Shown one piece after another: positions 8,603 through 18,130 of a stretch of 64,000 bases of DNA. This DNA is from Actinopolyspora mortivallis DSM 44261 (GTDB taxonomy: Bacteria > Actinomycetota > Actinomycetes > Mycobacteriales > Pseudonocardiaceae), in assembly GCF_000384035.1 (NCBI RefSeq), contig NZ_KB913024.1, forward strand, positions 2,413,584 to 2,477,583. The letters run 5' to 3'. A program made the position numbers and the translations under genes. Below the pieces are notes generated by a model that did no database searches, had not been told where the DNA came from, and saw nothing but the letters and a program-made list of their open reading frames with translations. The stretch's first letter is position 1. Each line of letters opens with the position of its first letter.

Positions 8603-9310
8603 GTGCCTTTGGTCACGACCACACGGACCGGCCTGGTGGAACAGGTCATCGCCCAGATGCGCCAGCTCGTCGCCTCGGGGGAATGGCCGATCGGACAACG
8701 GATTCCTCCGGAAGCGGAACTCGTGCAGGCCCTCGGTGTCGGCAGGAACACGGTGCGCGAGGCCGTCCGGGCACTGGCCCACGCGGGACTGCTCGAAGTG
8801 CGCCAGGGCGACGGGACCTTCGTGCGGGCCACCAGCGAGATATCGGGGGCGGTCGGCAAGCTCTGCACCACGGAGCTGCGTCAGGTCCTCGAAGTACGCC
8901 GGGCCCTGGAGGTCGAAAGCGCGCGCCTGGCCGCCACGGCACGCACCGACACCGACGTGGCCGAGCTGGAGGTGGCCCTGCGGGAACGGGACGCGGCCAT
9001 CGGCGAACGCGACCCGGAGAGGGTGGCCCACACCGACAGCAGTTTCCACCTCCGGCTGGTCCAGGCCTCGCACAACCCGGTGCTCATACAGCTCTACCAG
9101 GGCATCAGCGAGGCGGTGCTCTCCAGCGTCGCCACCACCTTCGACCCCACGGTGCCCCCGGAGCGCACCGTGTCACACACGGAGCTGTTCGAAGCCGTCC
9201 GTGACGGGAATCCGGAACTCGCCGCCGCCGAGGCGGGAGGATTCCTCGACGAGCTGTTGGCGGACGTCGAAGGACTCCCGGAAACCGACACCTCCGCCCC
9301 GCGAACCTGA
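8603..9310 (+). CDS. FadR-subfamily GntR transcriptional regulator
   Basis: A 235-residue regulator. Residues 10-75 form the winged helix-turn-helix of GntR proteins (PPEAELVQALGVGRNTVREA). From about 90 onward is the all-helical FCD ligand-binding domain, with VRRALEVESARLAA and HTDSSFHLRLVQASHNPV, where histidines often bind a metal and an organic acid. The GTG start at 8603 follows AAGGA with a 7-base gap. It is divergently transcribed from the MFS transporter, the usual arrangement for a local repressor that responds to the transporter's substrate. The ligand is unknown. Confidence 0.88.
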   Translation: MPLVTTTRTGLVEQVIAQMRQLVASGEWPIGQRIPPEAELVQALGVGRNTVREAVRALAHAGLLEVRQGDGTFVRATSEISGAVGKLCTTELRQVLEVRRALEVESARLAATARTDTDVAELEVALRERDAAIGERDPERVAHTDSSFHLRLVQASHNPVLIQLYQGISEAVLSSVATTFDPTVPPERTVSHTELFEAVRDGNPELAAAEAGGFLDELLADVEGLPETDTSAPRT

Positions 9311-9345
9311 ACCGAGTCACGCGGGCATCGGGGCGAACGGCCGGA

Positions 9346-9473
9346 CACGTGTTTCCCCGGTCCGCACACGTGTCCCACCCGCGCGCACGAGCCGGGAGTC
9401 CGGAAACGGTTCCGCGCAGGGCACGGGTGGCCGACACGTGCTCGCGGGGCCTTGCCCGAGCACGGGACACGTG
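9346..9473. repeat. Four CACGTG palindromes clustered in a noncoding gap
   Basis: CACGTG occurs at 9346-9351, 9367-9372, 9435-9440 and 9468-9473, each preceded by A, so ACACGTG (in three cases GACACGTG or GCACACGTG). All lie in the 257-base gap between the convergent regulator (stop 9310) and cobQ (stop 9568). No gene, promoter-like sequence or clear terminator is otherwise visible there. Function unknown. Confidence 0.45.
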
Positions 9474-9567
9474 GCCGGTCGCCGCTCGACGAGCCCCGAG
9501 ACTGTGCGACACCGGCTGCCGCGACCGGAGCCTTCCGGCCCGTCGGCGGAGCACACCGGCCGTGGCT

Positions 9568-11127
9568 TCAGGAACCGCTCCGAGGAGTTTCCGCGCACAC
9601 CGGATGCGTGGACAGCCTCGGCAGTCCCCTGGGGACCCCCTCGTCCAGTAAGCGCAGGAGCGCCACGGTGTCCAGATGCCGCTCGACCATGTCACCGAGG
9701 GCGTCGAGCTGTCCGGCACGCAGCTCGGCGAACGAGGTGTCCGGGGAGCACCGGAAACCCTCCCGTCCCGCCCGCCCGGCGGCCCACCGGAGGAACTCCC
9801 GGCGGAACTCGTCGTTCTCGAACAGCCCGTGCCAATGCGTTCCGGCCACGGAACCCTGCAACGCCCCCTCGGGTTCGTCCTGCCCGGAACGGACGAGCGC
9901 GGGAACGTCCCCCCGGCGCCGCACCCGCCCGTGGTGGATCTCGTAGCCGGTCACCGGATGCTCCAGGGCGGTTCCCACCGGATTGCCGAGGGTCTTCTCG
10001 GCGGCGAACTCGACGTCGAAGTCCAGCAGCCCCAACCCCGACACCTCACCACCGGCGGACTCGACGTGATCGACGATACGGCCGGCCAGCATCTGGTAAC
10101 CACCGCAGATCCCCACCACCGGCCGTCCCGAGGCGGCGTGGGCCAGTACCGCCTCGGCCAACCCGGTCTCCCGCAACCACTCCAGGTCGGCGACGGTGGA
10201 CTTGGAACCGGGCAGCACCACCAGATCCGTGTCCGTCAACCGGGAGGGTTCCGTGACGAACCGGACCGAGACACCCGGTTCGGCGGCCAACGCCTCCACG
10301 TCGGTGGCGTTGGAGATCCGCGGCAACCGGGGAACGGCCACGCGCAGCCACTGGCTTCCCCACGGCGGAGCGGGACGGCCCACCACCCCGTCGGCCACGT
10401 AGGACAACGAGTCCTCCGCGTCCAGCCACAGCTCCTCGTCCCACGGCAGCACCCCGTGGACACGTCTGCCGGTCAACTGTCGCAGTCGCTCCAGGCCGGG
10501 GGAGAGCAGCTCCCGTTCACCCCGGAACTTGTTCACCACGAAACCGGAGACCAGGGCCTGGTCCGCCGGGTCCAGCAGGGCCAGCGTCCCGAAGAACTGG
10601 GCGAAGACCCCACCCCGGTCTATGTCGCCCACCACCAGAACGGGCAACCCGGCGGCCCGTGCCAACCCCATGTTGGCGATGTCGTGCTCACGCAGGTTGA
10701 TCTCGGCCGGAGAACCGGCCCCCTCACAGATCACGTAGTCGTACTCGGCACGCAGTCCGTCCAGGGTCTCGGTGACCGTGTGCAGCAGCTCCGCCTTGCG
10801 CTGCCGGTACGACAGGGCGGTCGTCGTCCCGTCCACCCGCCCCAGCACCACGACCTGCGAACTGCGGTCGCTGCCCGGTTTGAGCAGGACCGGGTTGAAC
10901 CGCACGTCCGGTTCCACCCCGGACGCGGCCGCCTGCACGGCCTGGGCCCGACCTATCTCCCCGCCGGAGGCCGTGACCACGGAGTTGTTGGACATGTTCT
11001 GGGCCTTGAACGGGGCCACACGGGCTCCCCGGCGTGCCAGCCAGCGACAGAGCGCCGCCACCAGCACACTCTTGCCCGCGTCCGACGTCGTCCCGGCAAC
11101 CAGCAGCGAATGCACGTCCGCTTTCAT
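9568..11127 (-). CDS. cobQ: Cobyric acid synthase
   Basis: A 519-residue ATP- and glutamine-dependent amidotransferase that amidates four carboxylates of adenosylcobyrinic acid a,c-diamide in cobalamin synthesis. The N-terminal synthetase domain carries the P-loop GTTSDAGKS at residues 12-20 and [13 protein letters not shown] just after. The C-terminal glutaminase-like domain has the nucleophile Cys341 in [11 protein letters not shown], and EIHHGR near 400 supplies the histidine. It is slightly longer than the usual 485-500 residues, with an extra tail of about 20 at the end. It stands alone: no other cob genes and no cobalamin riboswitch are visible in the 99-base upstream gap. It follows map on the same strand, separated by a hairpin. 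Confidence 0.93.
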   Translation of the reverse strand: MKADVHSLLVAGTTSDAGKSVLVAALCRWLARRGARVAPFKAQNMSNNSVVTASGGEIGRAQAVQAAASGVEPDVRFNPVLLKPGSDRSSQVVVLGRVDGTTTALSYRQRKAELLHTVTETLDGLRAEYDYVICEGAGSPAEINLREHDIANMGLARAAGLPVLVVGDIDRGGVFAQFFGTLALLDPADQALVSGFVVNKFRGERELLSPGLERLRQLTGRRVHGVLPWDEELWLDAEDSLSYVADGVVGRPAPPWGSQWLRVAVPRLPRISNATDVEALAAEPGVSVRFVTEPSRLTDTDLVVLPGSKSTVADLEWLRETGLAEAVLAHAASGRPVVGICGGYQMLAGRIVDHVESAGGEVSGLGLLDFDVEFAAEKTLGNPVGTALEHPVTGYEIHHGRVRRRGDVPALVRSGQDEPEGALQGSVAGTHWHGLFENDEFRREFLRWAAGRAGREGFRCSPDTSFAELRAGQLDALGDMVERHLDTVALLRLLDEGVPRGLPRLSTHPVCAETPRSGS

Positions 11128-11168
11128 ACCCCACAGCCGTGCGCCGCCGGGGCCGCCCCGCCCGGGCA

Positions 11169-11196
11169 GTGCCGTCCCTCACACCCGGGACGGCAC
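11169..11196 (-). terminator. Hairpin after map
   Basis: GTGCCGTCCC and GGGACGGCAC form a perfect 10-bp stem with an 8-base loop, 31 bases beyond the map stop and upstream of the cobQ start. It has no T run and is probably a weak or Rho-assisted terminator separating the two genes. Confidence 0.5.
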
Positions 11197-11226
11197 ACAG
11201 CCGGACGGGACGGCCGGGGCGGGCGC

Positions 11227-12084
11227 TCAGGGGCGTGTGAGGATCTCGTTGCCGTCCTCGGTGATCAGAATGGTGTGCTCGAACTGGGCGGTCCAGCTCT
11301 TGTCCCTGGTCGTGACGGTCCAGCCGTCCTCCCACACGTCGTACTCGTGGGTGCCCAGGGTGATCATCGGTTCGATGGTGAACGTCATCCCCGGCTCGAT
11401 GAGAGTCTGCACCGAGGGGTCGTCGTAGTGCAGCACCACCAGACCACTGTGGAAGGAACGACCGATGCCGTGTCCGGTGAAGTCCCGTACCACCCCGTAG
11501 CCGAAACGCTTGGCGTAGGACTCGATGACCCGTCCGATCACGTTGAGCTGCCGCCCCGGCTGGGCCGCGCGGATGGCCCGCATCGTCGCCTCGTGGGTAC
11601 GTTCGACCAGCAGCCGGGCCTCCTCGGACACCTCCCCGGCCAGGAAGGTCGCGTTGTTGTCCCCGTGCACGCCGTGGACGTAACCGGTCACGTCGACGTT
11701 GACGATGTCACCGTCCTCGATCACGGTGGAGTCCGGGATGCCGTGGCATATCACCTCGTTCAGCGAGGTGCAGCACGACTTGGGAAAGCCCCGGTAACCG
11801 AGCGTGGAGGGATAGACCCCGTTGTCCACGAAGAACTCGTGCACCACCGCGTCGATGTGGTCGGTGGTGATCCCCGGCCGAATGACCTTGCCCGCCTCCT
11901 CCAGGGCCTGTGCGGCCAGCTTTCCCGCCACACGCATGGCGTCGATCACTTCCGGGGGCTGCACGTCCGGATCGGTGTTGGGGCGCGGAGCGGGCTTGTC
12001 CACGTACTCGGGCCGCTCGATGGTCGGGGGGACCGGACGGCGCGGGGTCTGCTGTCCTGGCTGCAACGGGCTTCGTACCGGCAT
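11227..12084 (-). CDS. map: Methionine aminopeptidase, type I with N-terminal extension
   Basis: A 285-residue enzyme that removes the initiator methionine from nascent proteins. All five metal ligands of the pita-bread fold are present: Asp131, Asp142, His205, Glu238 and Glu269. The cobalt/manganese site residues sit in [31 protein letters not shown] and QFEHTIL. The first 40 residues are a proline-rich extension with PxxPRRPVPP, typical of the longer actinobacterial MapB form that docks on the ribosome. The position matches the conserved backbone, next to the penicillin-binding lipoprotein and ispG region. A terminator-like hairpin follows. Confidence 0.95.
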   Translation of the reverse strand: MPVRSPLQPGQQTPRRPVPPTIERPEYVDKPAPRPNTDPDVQPPEVIDAMRVAGKLAAQALEEAGKVIRPGITTDHIDAVVHEFFVDNGVYPSTLGYRGFPKSCCTSLNEVICHGIPDSTVIEDGDIVNVDVTGYVHGVHGDNNATFLAGEVSEEARLLVERTHEATMRAIRAAQPGRQLNVIGRVIESYAKRFGYGVVRDFTGHGIGRSFHSGLVVLHYDDPSVQTLIEPGMTFTIEPMITLGTHEYDVWEDGWTVTTRDKSWTAQFEHTILITEDGNEILTRP

Positions 12085-12188
12085 ACCCTCACTCTAGAAC
12101 GTCGTCACCGGACGAAGCCGCAGGCAGGGGCGCACAACCCCCGCAACGACCAATTCCCGACCACAGGGCCCCACGCTCGTCCCCGGTC

Positions 12189-12611
12189 TCAGAAGCTCTC
12201 CTCGACGATCCCGTCGGAATAACTGCCGGGGGAGACGGTGACCAAGCCGGCACGCCTGGCCGCCCGCAGCACGGTCGGCTCGTAGGAGACGAAGGCGCGC
12301 ACTCCCTCCTCCGCGCGGCAGGCCGAGGCCAGATGGATGGCGTCCGTGTGACTCAGCGGGGAGTCCAGGGTGCTGGCCATGTCCAGCACCTCCTCGCCGA
12401 CGGGCAACTGGTCGATCTTGGAGACCACGATCGAGGCCAGGTTCTCGGCCGCGGGTCCGGCGGCCCGAAAACCACGCACGATCTCCACCCTGGACACGGC
12501 ACTCGTCGCCCGGGGCTGTTCCCAGTTGTTACGGACCCACCTGCTCAGCGCCGGGCTCTCCGGCTCCGCCGCGATCAGCTTCCTCAACGCCGAGGAATCG
12601 AAGTAGATCAC
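12189..12611 (-). CDS. PIN-domain (VapC-like) ribonuclease, no partner antitoxin visible
   Basis: A 140-residue PIN domain. The acidic residues that hold the catalytic magnesium are present: Asp5 (YFDSSAL), Glu43 (SRVEIVRG), Asp90 (HTDAIHLASA) and Glu111 (VSYEPTVL). The last is Glu where many VapC toxins have Asp. VapC toxins cleave specific tRNAs or rRNA. I chose the GTG at 12611 because GGGAG lies five bases before it and this start gives the family's short N-terminus; the frame is open further upstream. The only sequence before it is a 70-base gap and the end of the penicillin-binding protein gene, so no antitoxin is encoded next to it. It lies 104 bases from map. Confidence 0.8.
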   Translation of the reverse strand: MIYFDSSALRKLIAAEPESPALSRWVRNNWEQPRATSAVSRVEIVRGFRAAGPAAENLASIVVSKIDQLPVGEEVLDMASTLDSPLSHTDAIHLASACRAEEGVRAFVSYEPTVLRAARRAGLVTVSPGSYSDGIVEESF

Positions 12612-12635
12612 GCGCTCTCCCGTCGACGACAACAC

Positions 12636-12677
12636 GGTGTGCACACCCGAACGAGGTGTGCGACAAGCTAACACACC
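12636..12677. promoter_or_regulatory. Palindromes upstream of the PIN gene
   Basis: GGTGTGCACACC (12636-12647) is a perfect 12-bp palindrome. GGTGTG (12655-12660) and CACACC (12672-12677) form a second inverted repeat with an 11-base spacer. Both share the GGTGTG half-site and fill the 70 bases between the PIN start and the stop of the upstream gene. This suggests a separately regulated promoter for the PIN gene, although the second element could also act as a terminator of the upstream gene. Confidence 0.5.
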
Positions 12678-12681
12678 GGGC

Positions 12682-14490
12682 TCAGGACACACGCCGCAGA
12701 AAGTCCCGTGTCACGGACACCGCACGCTCGGAACTGTCGGCGTCGGTGAGCAGCACGGCGAAGGAGAGGTCCCCCCGGTATCCGGCGAACCAGCCGTGAG
12801 CCCGGTCCCCGTCACCGAACTGTGCCGTCCCCGTCTTGCCACGGACCTCCCCCAGACCGGAGAGCTCGGTGGCCGTCCCGGAGCGGACCACCTCCCGCAT
12901 CATCGCACGCAACTGACGCAGCGCCGTCCCGGAAGGCGCCTGCTCCGCGGCCCTGTTGACCTCGGTCTCGGCTCCCTCGATCAACGTCGGCGTGGGCATC
13001 TCCCCGTTGGCCACCGTGGCACAGGCCAGCGCCATGCCGAACGGACTGGCGAGCACCTTTCCCTGGCCTATGCCGTTGACGGCTCGGGTCACCTCGTCCT
13101 CGGAGGTCGGGACCTCCCCGGTGACCGTCGTGATCCCGGGGATGACGAAGTCCGCCCCGATCCCCAGTTTCTCGGCCGCCTCGGGCAACGCCTCGGCCGG
13201 CATGTCCGAGGCCAGCTGGGCGAACGTGGTGTTACAGGACTCGGCGAACGCCTTCCGCAGTGGCACCCGCCCGAGGTCGAAGTGGTGCGAGTTGGGCAAC
13301 GTCTTGCCGTTGAACGTCCTCTCCGCCGGACAGGCGACGACGTCGTCGATGCCGACCCTGTCCCGTTCCAGGGCCGCGAGCGCGGTGGCCGTCTTGAACG
13401 TCGAGCCGGGAGGATAGCGCCCGGTCAAGGCGAGCGGGCCCTTGTCGTCGGCGGCGGCGTTCTGGGCCACGGCGAGTATCTCCCCGTCGGACGGACGCAT
13501 CGCCACGATCATCCCGGCCTTGTCGACCGGGTCGACCGCCCGCTCCGCGGCACGCTGCACCCGGTCGCTCAACGTGGTGGTGAGCGCTTCGGTCGGTTCG
13601 GGACGGACACGGTGCAGCGTCTCGACCTCCGCACCCGAGGCGTTCCTGGTGAACACCCGCCAACCGGCCTTTCCGTTGAGCCGGTCCTTCCTCGCCTCCG
13701 CTATCGCGGGCAGCACCTGGGATCCGTAGTCCTTCTCGGAGGCGACCAACTCGGTACTGTCCGGGAAACGCACGCCGGGCAACTCGTAGATGTCCGGTTT
13801 CACACGCTGGTAGTCCGCCCAGCGCAGTGTGACCACCGTGTAAGCCCGGTTCTCCTCCACCTCCCGGGCACCGGACAGGATGTCCTGCTCGGTCACCGTC
13901 GGTGCCACGGGCCGCAGTCCCTCGGCCAGGGACCCGGCCACGGAAGCAAGCTCGTCGGCCTGCCCGGGAACCAGGGTGACCCGAACCAGTCGCTCGGGCC
14001 CCATCATCCGGGTGCCGTCCCGTCCGAGGATCGGAGCGGGGGTGGCGGGATCGAGTTCGTAGTGCAGGCTCTGCCGCGCCTGTAGCTCGGGATGCACCGC
14101 CGAGGGTTGCCACCGCACCTTCCAGGTGTCGTCCTGTCGGCGCAGCCGCAGCTCGCCCTCGTACTCCCACACGCGACCGGAACCGAAGTCCCAGGACATG
14201 TCGAAGGTCGCCTCGGCCGAGGCACCGGACTCACCGGTGCTGACCTCCGTCACCGAAGCGCTGGCTCCCTCGGGGGAGAGGTTCTTCCTGGTTCGTGCCA
14301 GGAACTTCCGGGCCGTCTCGGGTTTGTCCGTCCACCGGGCCGCCGCCGTGTTCTCCCCCGCGGCGAAGGCGTTCACATACGACTGGGCGGTGTCCTCGGC
14401 CGAGGGGCCCGAATCGAACACCCCGCAGGAGGAGAGGGGGACGACGAGAAGCAGACCGGCCAGGAGGCTGACGGATCGAGCTGTAGACAC
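12682..14490 (-). CDS. Penicillin-binding lipoprotein (class B transpeptidase with MecA-N domain)
   Basis: A 602-residue lipoprotein. A short hydrophobic signal ends in the lipobox LSSCG with Cys22. An NTF2-like MecA-N domain follows (about 30-140), then a dimerisation region and the transpeptidase. The serine-active-site motifs are complete: SxxK in GSTFK (Ser363), SCN (418-420) and KTGT (552-555). It cross-links peptidoglycan outside the membrane. The order map-PBP-GNAT-ispG matches the mycobacterial Rv2864c neighbourhood. I chose the GTG at 14490 because it begins the signal peptide directly; an ATG at 14538 would add 16 charged residues. The ribosome site is weak for both. Confidence 0.9.
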   Translation of the reverse strand: MSTARSVSLLAGLLLVVPLSSCGVFDSGPSAEDTAQSYVNAFAAGENTAAARWTDKPETARKFLARTRKNLSPEGASASVTEVSTGESGASAEATFDMSWDFGSGRVWEYEGELRLRRQDDTWKVRWQPSAVHPELQARQSLHYELDPATPAPILGRDGTRMMGPERLVRVTLVPGQADELASVAGSLAEGLRPVAPTVTEQDILSGAREVEENRAYTVVTLRWADYQRVKPDIYELPGVRFPDSTELVASEKDYGSQVLPAIAEARKDRLNGKAGWRVFTRNASGAEVETLHRVRPEPTEALTTTLSDRVQRAAERAVDPVDKAGMIVAMRPSDGEILAVAQNAAADDKGPLALTGRYPPGSTFKTATALAALERDRVGIDDVVACPAERTFNGKTLPNSHHFDLGRVPLRKAFAESCNTTFAQLASDMPAEALPEAAEKLGIGADFVIPGITTVTGEVPTSEDEVTRAVNGIGQGKVLASPFGMALACATVANGEMPTPTLIEGAETEVNRAAEQAPSGTALRQLRAMMREVVRSGTATELSGLGEVRGKTGTAQFGDGDRAHGWFAGYRGDLSFAVLLTDADSSERAVSVTRDFLRRVS

Positions 14491-14699
14491 ACCCGCAGTA
14501 TGCCGAACAACGTCACGGCCGTGATCCACCGCTCGCACACCGGGCTCTTCCCCGCCGTCCCCTCCCCGCCCGGCACTCCGCTGAGCGGGGACGACACGAC
14601 GGCGTCACCGGAATCCTGTGCCGGGAATCACAGCCTCCGAGCGGAACGGCTTCGGAACGGTCCGCGGGGCCGTCCCGCACGACCCGTCCCGGTGGCCGC

Positions 14700-15758
14700 T
14701 CAGGGAGTGAGCACGAGCCTGATCGGGGTGTCACCACCCCGCTGCAGCCGTTCGATCGCCGCCCCGGCCTCGCTCAACGGCATCGTGTCACTGACGGAAC
14801 GGGAGAGGTCCAGCCGACGGTGTCGGGTCAGTTCCACGAGTTGCTCCACATGGGCGGGGGACGAGCCGTAGTGCCCCCGAAGCTGCTGCTTGGCGAAGGA
14901 GAAACGAACACCGTCGGTGATCGTCAGCGGTTCGGGGGTCAGCCCCACCAGAGTCAGCTTCCCCTGCGGGGCCAGACACTCGGCGGCCTGTTCCCGCACG
15001 GCGGGCACCCCGGCGAAGTCGAAGGCCGCGTCCAGACCGTGTCCTCCCGTGGCGGCCCCGACCCGCCGGGGCAGCTCCGGATCCCCCGGATCGAACACAG
15101 CGTCGGCCCCGAAGTCGAGCGCACGCGCACGTGCCGACTCCAGAGGGTCGACGGCGACGATCGGCGCCGCCCCGACCAGACGCAGCAGCTGGATTCCGTG
15201 GGCCCCGAGTCCGCCGACTCCCCACACTCCGACCGGCTGGGCGGGGCGCACGTCCGCCGTGCTGACCAGGGCCGCCCAGGGGGTCGACACCGCGTCCGGA
15301 ACGATCGCCGCCTGTTCGAGGGGCAGCTCGTCGGGGACGGACACCAGGGTGTGGTGGGTGGCCAGTGCGTACTCCGCCCATCCTCCGTCGTAGTCCACCC
15401 CGCGCGTCCGCGCGCTCAGACAGGGTTCGGTGTAGCGCACGCAGCGGGCACACCGCCCACAGCGTTCTCCCGCCTGCAACAGCACGCGCGCGCCCGGTTT
15501 CCAACCCTCCGGCACCCCGGGTCCCAACGCGTCGATCTCCCCGGCGACCTCGTGTCCGAGCGTCACCGCGCTTTCCTCCAGAAACCGTGGTCGCAGACTT
15601 CCTTCGACCAGATGCACGTCGGACAGGCACACTCCGGCCGCGCGCACTCTGACGCGGACCTCGCCGTGGCCGGGTTCGGGAACGGGGATCTCTTCGAGGG
15701 CGAATCGAGCCGTGTCGACGTTCAGGCGCCCGGCGAGCATGGTTGCCGTCATGGACAC
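14700..15758 (-). CDS. Zinc-dependent medium-chain alcohol dehydrogenase
   Basis: A 352-residue MDR-superfamily oxidoreductase. The catalytic zinc ligands are Cys44 (AGVCLSDVH) and His69/Glu70 (TLGHEVAGE). The structural zinc cysteines are Cys100, Cys103, Cys106 and Cys113. The Rossmann fold GVWGVGGLGAHGIQL near 180 binds NAD(P). SFAKQQLRGHYGSS in the C-terminal part is typical of family members that oxidise primary alcohols. The true substrate is unknown. It is not part of the conserved mycobacterial order here and looks like a lineage-specific insertion between the penicillin-binding protein and the GNAT gene. The gap on its 3' side (14491-14699) shows no clear feature. Confidence 0.85.
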   Translation of the reverse strand: MSMTATMLAGRLNVDTARFALEEIPVPEPGHGEVRVRVRAAGVCLSDVHLVEGSLRPRFLEESAVTLGHEVAGEIDALGPGVPEGWKPGARVLLQAGERCGRCARCVRYTEPCLSARTRGVDYDGGWAEYALATHHTLVSVPDELPLEQAAIVPDAVSTPWAALVSTADVRPAQPVGVWGVGGLGAHGIQLLRLVGAAPIVAVDPLESARARALDFGADAVFDPGDPELPRRVGAATGGHGLDAAFDFAGVPAVREQAAECLAPQGKLTLVGLTPEPLTITDGVRFSFAKQQLRGHYGSSPAHVEQLVELTRHRRLDLSRSVSDTMPLSEAGAAIERLQRGGDTPIRLVLTP

Positions 15759-15836
15759 GATTCTGCCCCGTGTCCCGCCCTCCGGCGCGGTCCGGCGCTC
15801 CGGGCGAGCTCACGGTCCTCACTTTCGAGGGGAAAG

Positions 15837-16751
15837 TCACAACAGCACGGTGCTGAACGTCCCACCACGGCGGAATCCTATGCGCTCGTAGGCTCTGCGC
15901 GCGGGTGTGTTGTAGTCGTTGACGTACAGGCTGGCCACACGTCCCATGTGACGTACCAGATGGTCAGCCACGGCGGCGGTTCCCGCCGCACCGAGTCCGT
16001 TGCCACGCCACCGGGGATGCACCCAGACCCCCTGGATCTGGCCCACCGTGCTGGAGAGCGCCCCGATCTCGGCCTTGAACACGACCCGTCCGTCCTCGAA
16101 ACGGGCGAAGGCACGACCTCCGGCTATCAGGTCGGCGATCCGCGCCCGGTAGTTGCCCGCTCCCGTCCCACCGAGCGGATCCACCCCCACTTCCTCCCGG
16201 AACATGGCCACGGCCGCCGGAAGGTAGTGGTCCAGTTCGCAGGAACGGACCCGGCGTACCGCCGGATCCGGCCACCGCTCGGGGACTTCGGTCAGCACCA
16301 GCAGGGGTTGCTCGGCACGCACCTCCCGCGCCGGCCCCCAGTGAGCGGCCAGCTCCTCCCACAGGGACATCACCTGTTCCGCGGGCCCGACCAGGGAGGA
16401 GGACACGCGCCCTCGCCGCCGCGCCCGGTCGGCGAAGGCGCGCATGGCGTCACGACCACCACGGAGCGGAATGAGGTTCGGTCCCGAGTAGCAGACTCCC
16501 TCCGGACCGTCACCGTAGCCCCACAGCTCACCACCCAGGTAGGTCGGGTTCACCCGGGCGGCCTCGATCCGGGACAGCACCATACAGGCCGCCACCGGAT
16601 CCGTTTCCAGCAACGTGCGGACGTTGTCCACGTCCCGTCCCTGCAACAGTCGCGCGCCCGCGAGCTTGAGCACGGCCCAAGCTTGCCAGACCCTCTTGGT
16701 CGTCGCCGCACGACACCGGGGCGACGTGAGGCATCCCGCACCGGTGATCAC
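15837..16751 (-). CDS. GNAT acetyltransferase-like protein, DUF4081 type
   Basis: A 304-residue protein with two halves. The N-terminal half resembles the DUF4081 region that precedes actinobacterial GNAT domains. The C-terminal half is a GNAT fold with the acetyl-CoA pyrophosphate-binding segment HPRWRGNGLGAAGTAAV and a terminal SLYVNDYNTPARRAYERIGF. The substrate is unknown. Its place directly upstream of ispG on the same strand is the same as Rv2867c in Mycobacterium tuberculosis, so it belongs to the conserved backbone. The gap to the ispG stop is only 24 bases on the far side, consistent with readthrough from ispG. Confidence 0.85.
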   Translation of the reverse strand: MITGAGCLTSPRCRAATTKRVWQAWAVLKLAGARLLQGRDVDNVRTLLETDPVAACMVLSRIEAARVNPTYLGGELWGYGDGPEGVCYSGPNLIPLRGGRDAMRAFADRARRRGRVSSSLVGPAEQVMSLWEELAAHWGPAREVRAEQPLLVLTEVPERWPDPAVRRVRSCELDHYLPAAVAMFREEVGVDPLGGTGAGNYRARIADLIAGGRAFARFEDGRVVFKAEIGALSSTVGQIQGVWVHPRWRGNGLGAAGTAAVADHLVRHMGRVASLYVNDYNTPARRAYERIGFRRGGTFSTVLL

Positions 16752-16775
16752 CCGTTCGGGCGTCTCGGTGGCTCC

Positions 16776-17924
16776 TCAGCTCACCGTGACAGTGGGCTCC
16801 CCGGAGACCTCGCCCTCCATCTCCTCGGCGATACGACCGGCCTCCTCGATGAGGGTCTCCACGATCTGACTCTCGGGGACGGTCTTGATGACCTCTCCCT
16901 TGACGAAGATCTGCCCCTTGCCGTTGCCGGAGGCCACTCCCAGGTCGGCCTCCCTGGCCTCGCCCGGCCCGTTGACCACGCAGCCCATCACGGCCACCCG
17001 CAGCGGCACCTCCATGCCCTCCAGGCCCGCGGTCACCTCGTCGGCCAACCTGTAGACGTCGACCTGGGCACGACCGCAGGAGGGGCAGGACACGATCTCC
17101 AGCTTGCGCGGGCGCAGATTCAACGACTGCAGGATCTGCGTGCCCACCTTGACCTCCTCCACGGGAGGAGCCGACAGCGACACCCTGATCGTGTCCCCGA
17201 TCCCCTGCCGCAGCAGGGCACCGAAGGCCACCGCCGACTTGACCGTCCCCTGGAAGGCGGGGCCGGCCTCGGTGACCCCGAGGTGCAGCGGATAGTCACA
17301 CCGCTCGGCGAGGATCTCGTAGGCCCGCACCATCACCACGGGATCGTGGTGCTTCACCGAGATCTTGACGTCGTGGAAGTCGTGCTCGGCGAACAGCCCG
17401 GCCTCCCACAACGCCGACTCCGCCAGGGCCTCGGGAACGGCCTTGCCGTACTTCTCCATCATCCGCGGATCCAACGAACCGGCGTTGACCCCGATGCGGA
17501 TGGGGGTTCCGGTGTCCTTGGCCGCCTTGGCGATCTCCTTGACCTTGTCGTCGAACTTGCGGATGTTGCCCGGGTTGACCCGCACCCCGGCACAGCCGGC
17601 CTCGATGGCGGCGAAGACGTACTTGGGTTGGAAATGGATGTCGGCGATGACCGGTATCTGGGACTTCTGGGCGATGATCGGCAACGCCTCGGCATCGTCG
17701 GCACTCGGGCACGCCACCCGCACGATGTCGCAGCCCGAGGCGGTCAGCTCGGCGATCTGCTGCAGCGTGCCGTTGATGTCCGTCGTGTTCGTGGTGGTCA
17801 TCGTCTGAACCGAAATCGGGTGGTCACTGCCCACACCGACCGATCCGACCTGCAACTGCCGGGTCTTGCGCCGCTCGGCGAGCACCGGTTCGGGCGCGGC
17901 GGGCATACCCAGATCGACGGTCAT
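16776..17924 (-). CDS. ispG: 4-hydroxy-3-methylbut-2-en-1-yl diphosphate synthase
   Basis: A 382-residue iron-sulfur enzyme (GcpE) that converts methylerythritol cyclodiphosphate to HMBPP in the MEP isoprenoid pathway. The N-terminal TIM barrel contains [12 protein letters not shown] and [14 protein letters not shown]. The C-terminal cluster ligands are Cys280 and Cys283 (SCPSCGR), Cys315 (GCVVNGPGE) and Glu322. The ATG at 17924 follows GGAGAGGACGCG. An open frame continues 54 codons upstream, but that part is low-complexity and precedes the ribosome site. It is in line with rip1 and dxr, another MEP enzyme, as in mycobacteria. Length is normal for the actinobacterial form. Confidence 0.96.
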   Translation of the reverse strand: MTVDLGMPAAPEPVLAERRKTRQLQVGSVGVGSDHPISVQTMTTTNTTDINGTLQQIAELTASGCDIVRVACPSADDAEALPIIAQKSQIPVIADIHFQPKYVFAAIEAGCAGVRVNPGNIRKFDDKVKEIAKAAKDTGTPIRIGVNAGSLDPRMMEKYGKAVPEALAESALWEAGLFAEHDFHDVKISVKHHDPVVMVRAYEILAERCDYPLHLGVTEAGPAFQGTVKSAVAFGALLRQGIGDTIRVSLSAPPVEEVKVGTQILQSLNLRPRKLEIVSCPSCGRAQVDVYRLADEVTAGLEGMEVPLRVAVMGCVVNGPGEAREADLGVASGNGKGQIFVKGEVIKTVPESQIVETLIEEAGRIAEEMEGEVSGEPTVTVS

Positions 17925-18130
17925 CGCGTCCTCTCCACTTTCGGAATGCGGATTGAATTGTCGGTTCCGCTGGCTGGCGGGACGTACCGGAAACCCCGGC
18001 GGACCCGGTCCGTCGACCACGATACCGGCAGCCGCCCCGGCACTCAGGACGGGAACCAGCCCGTCCCCACGGCCTTCCCGCGCCACGCGCGGGCCCCGGC
18101 GCCGGGAAACCGGCGGGGACCCCCAGGGGC

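Noticed and set aside
11128-11226. Possible cobalamin riboswitch upstream of cobQ
   Set aside because: The gap is only 99 bases and contains the map hairpin; no B12-box-like sequence is visible.
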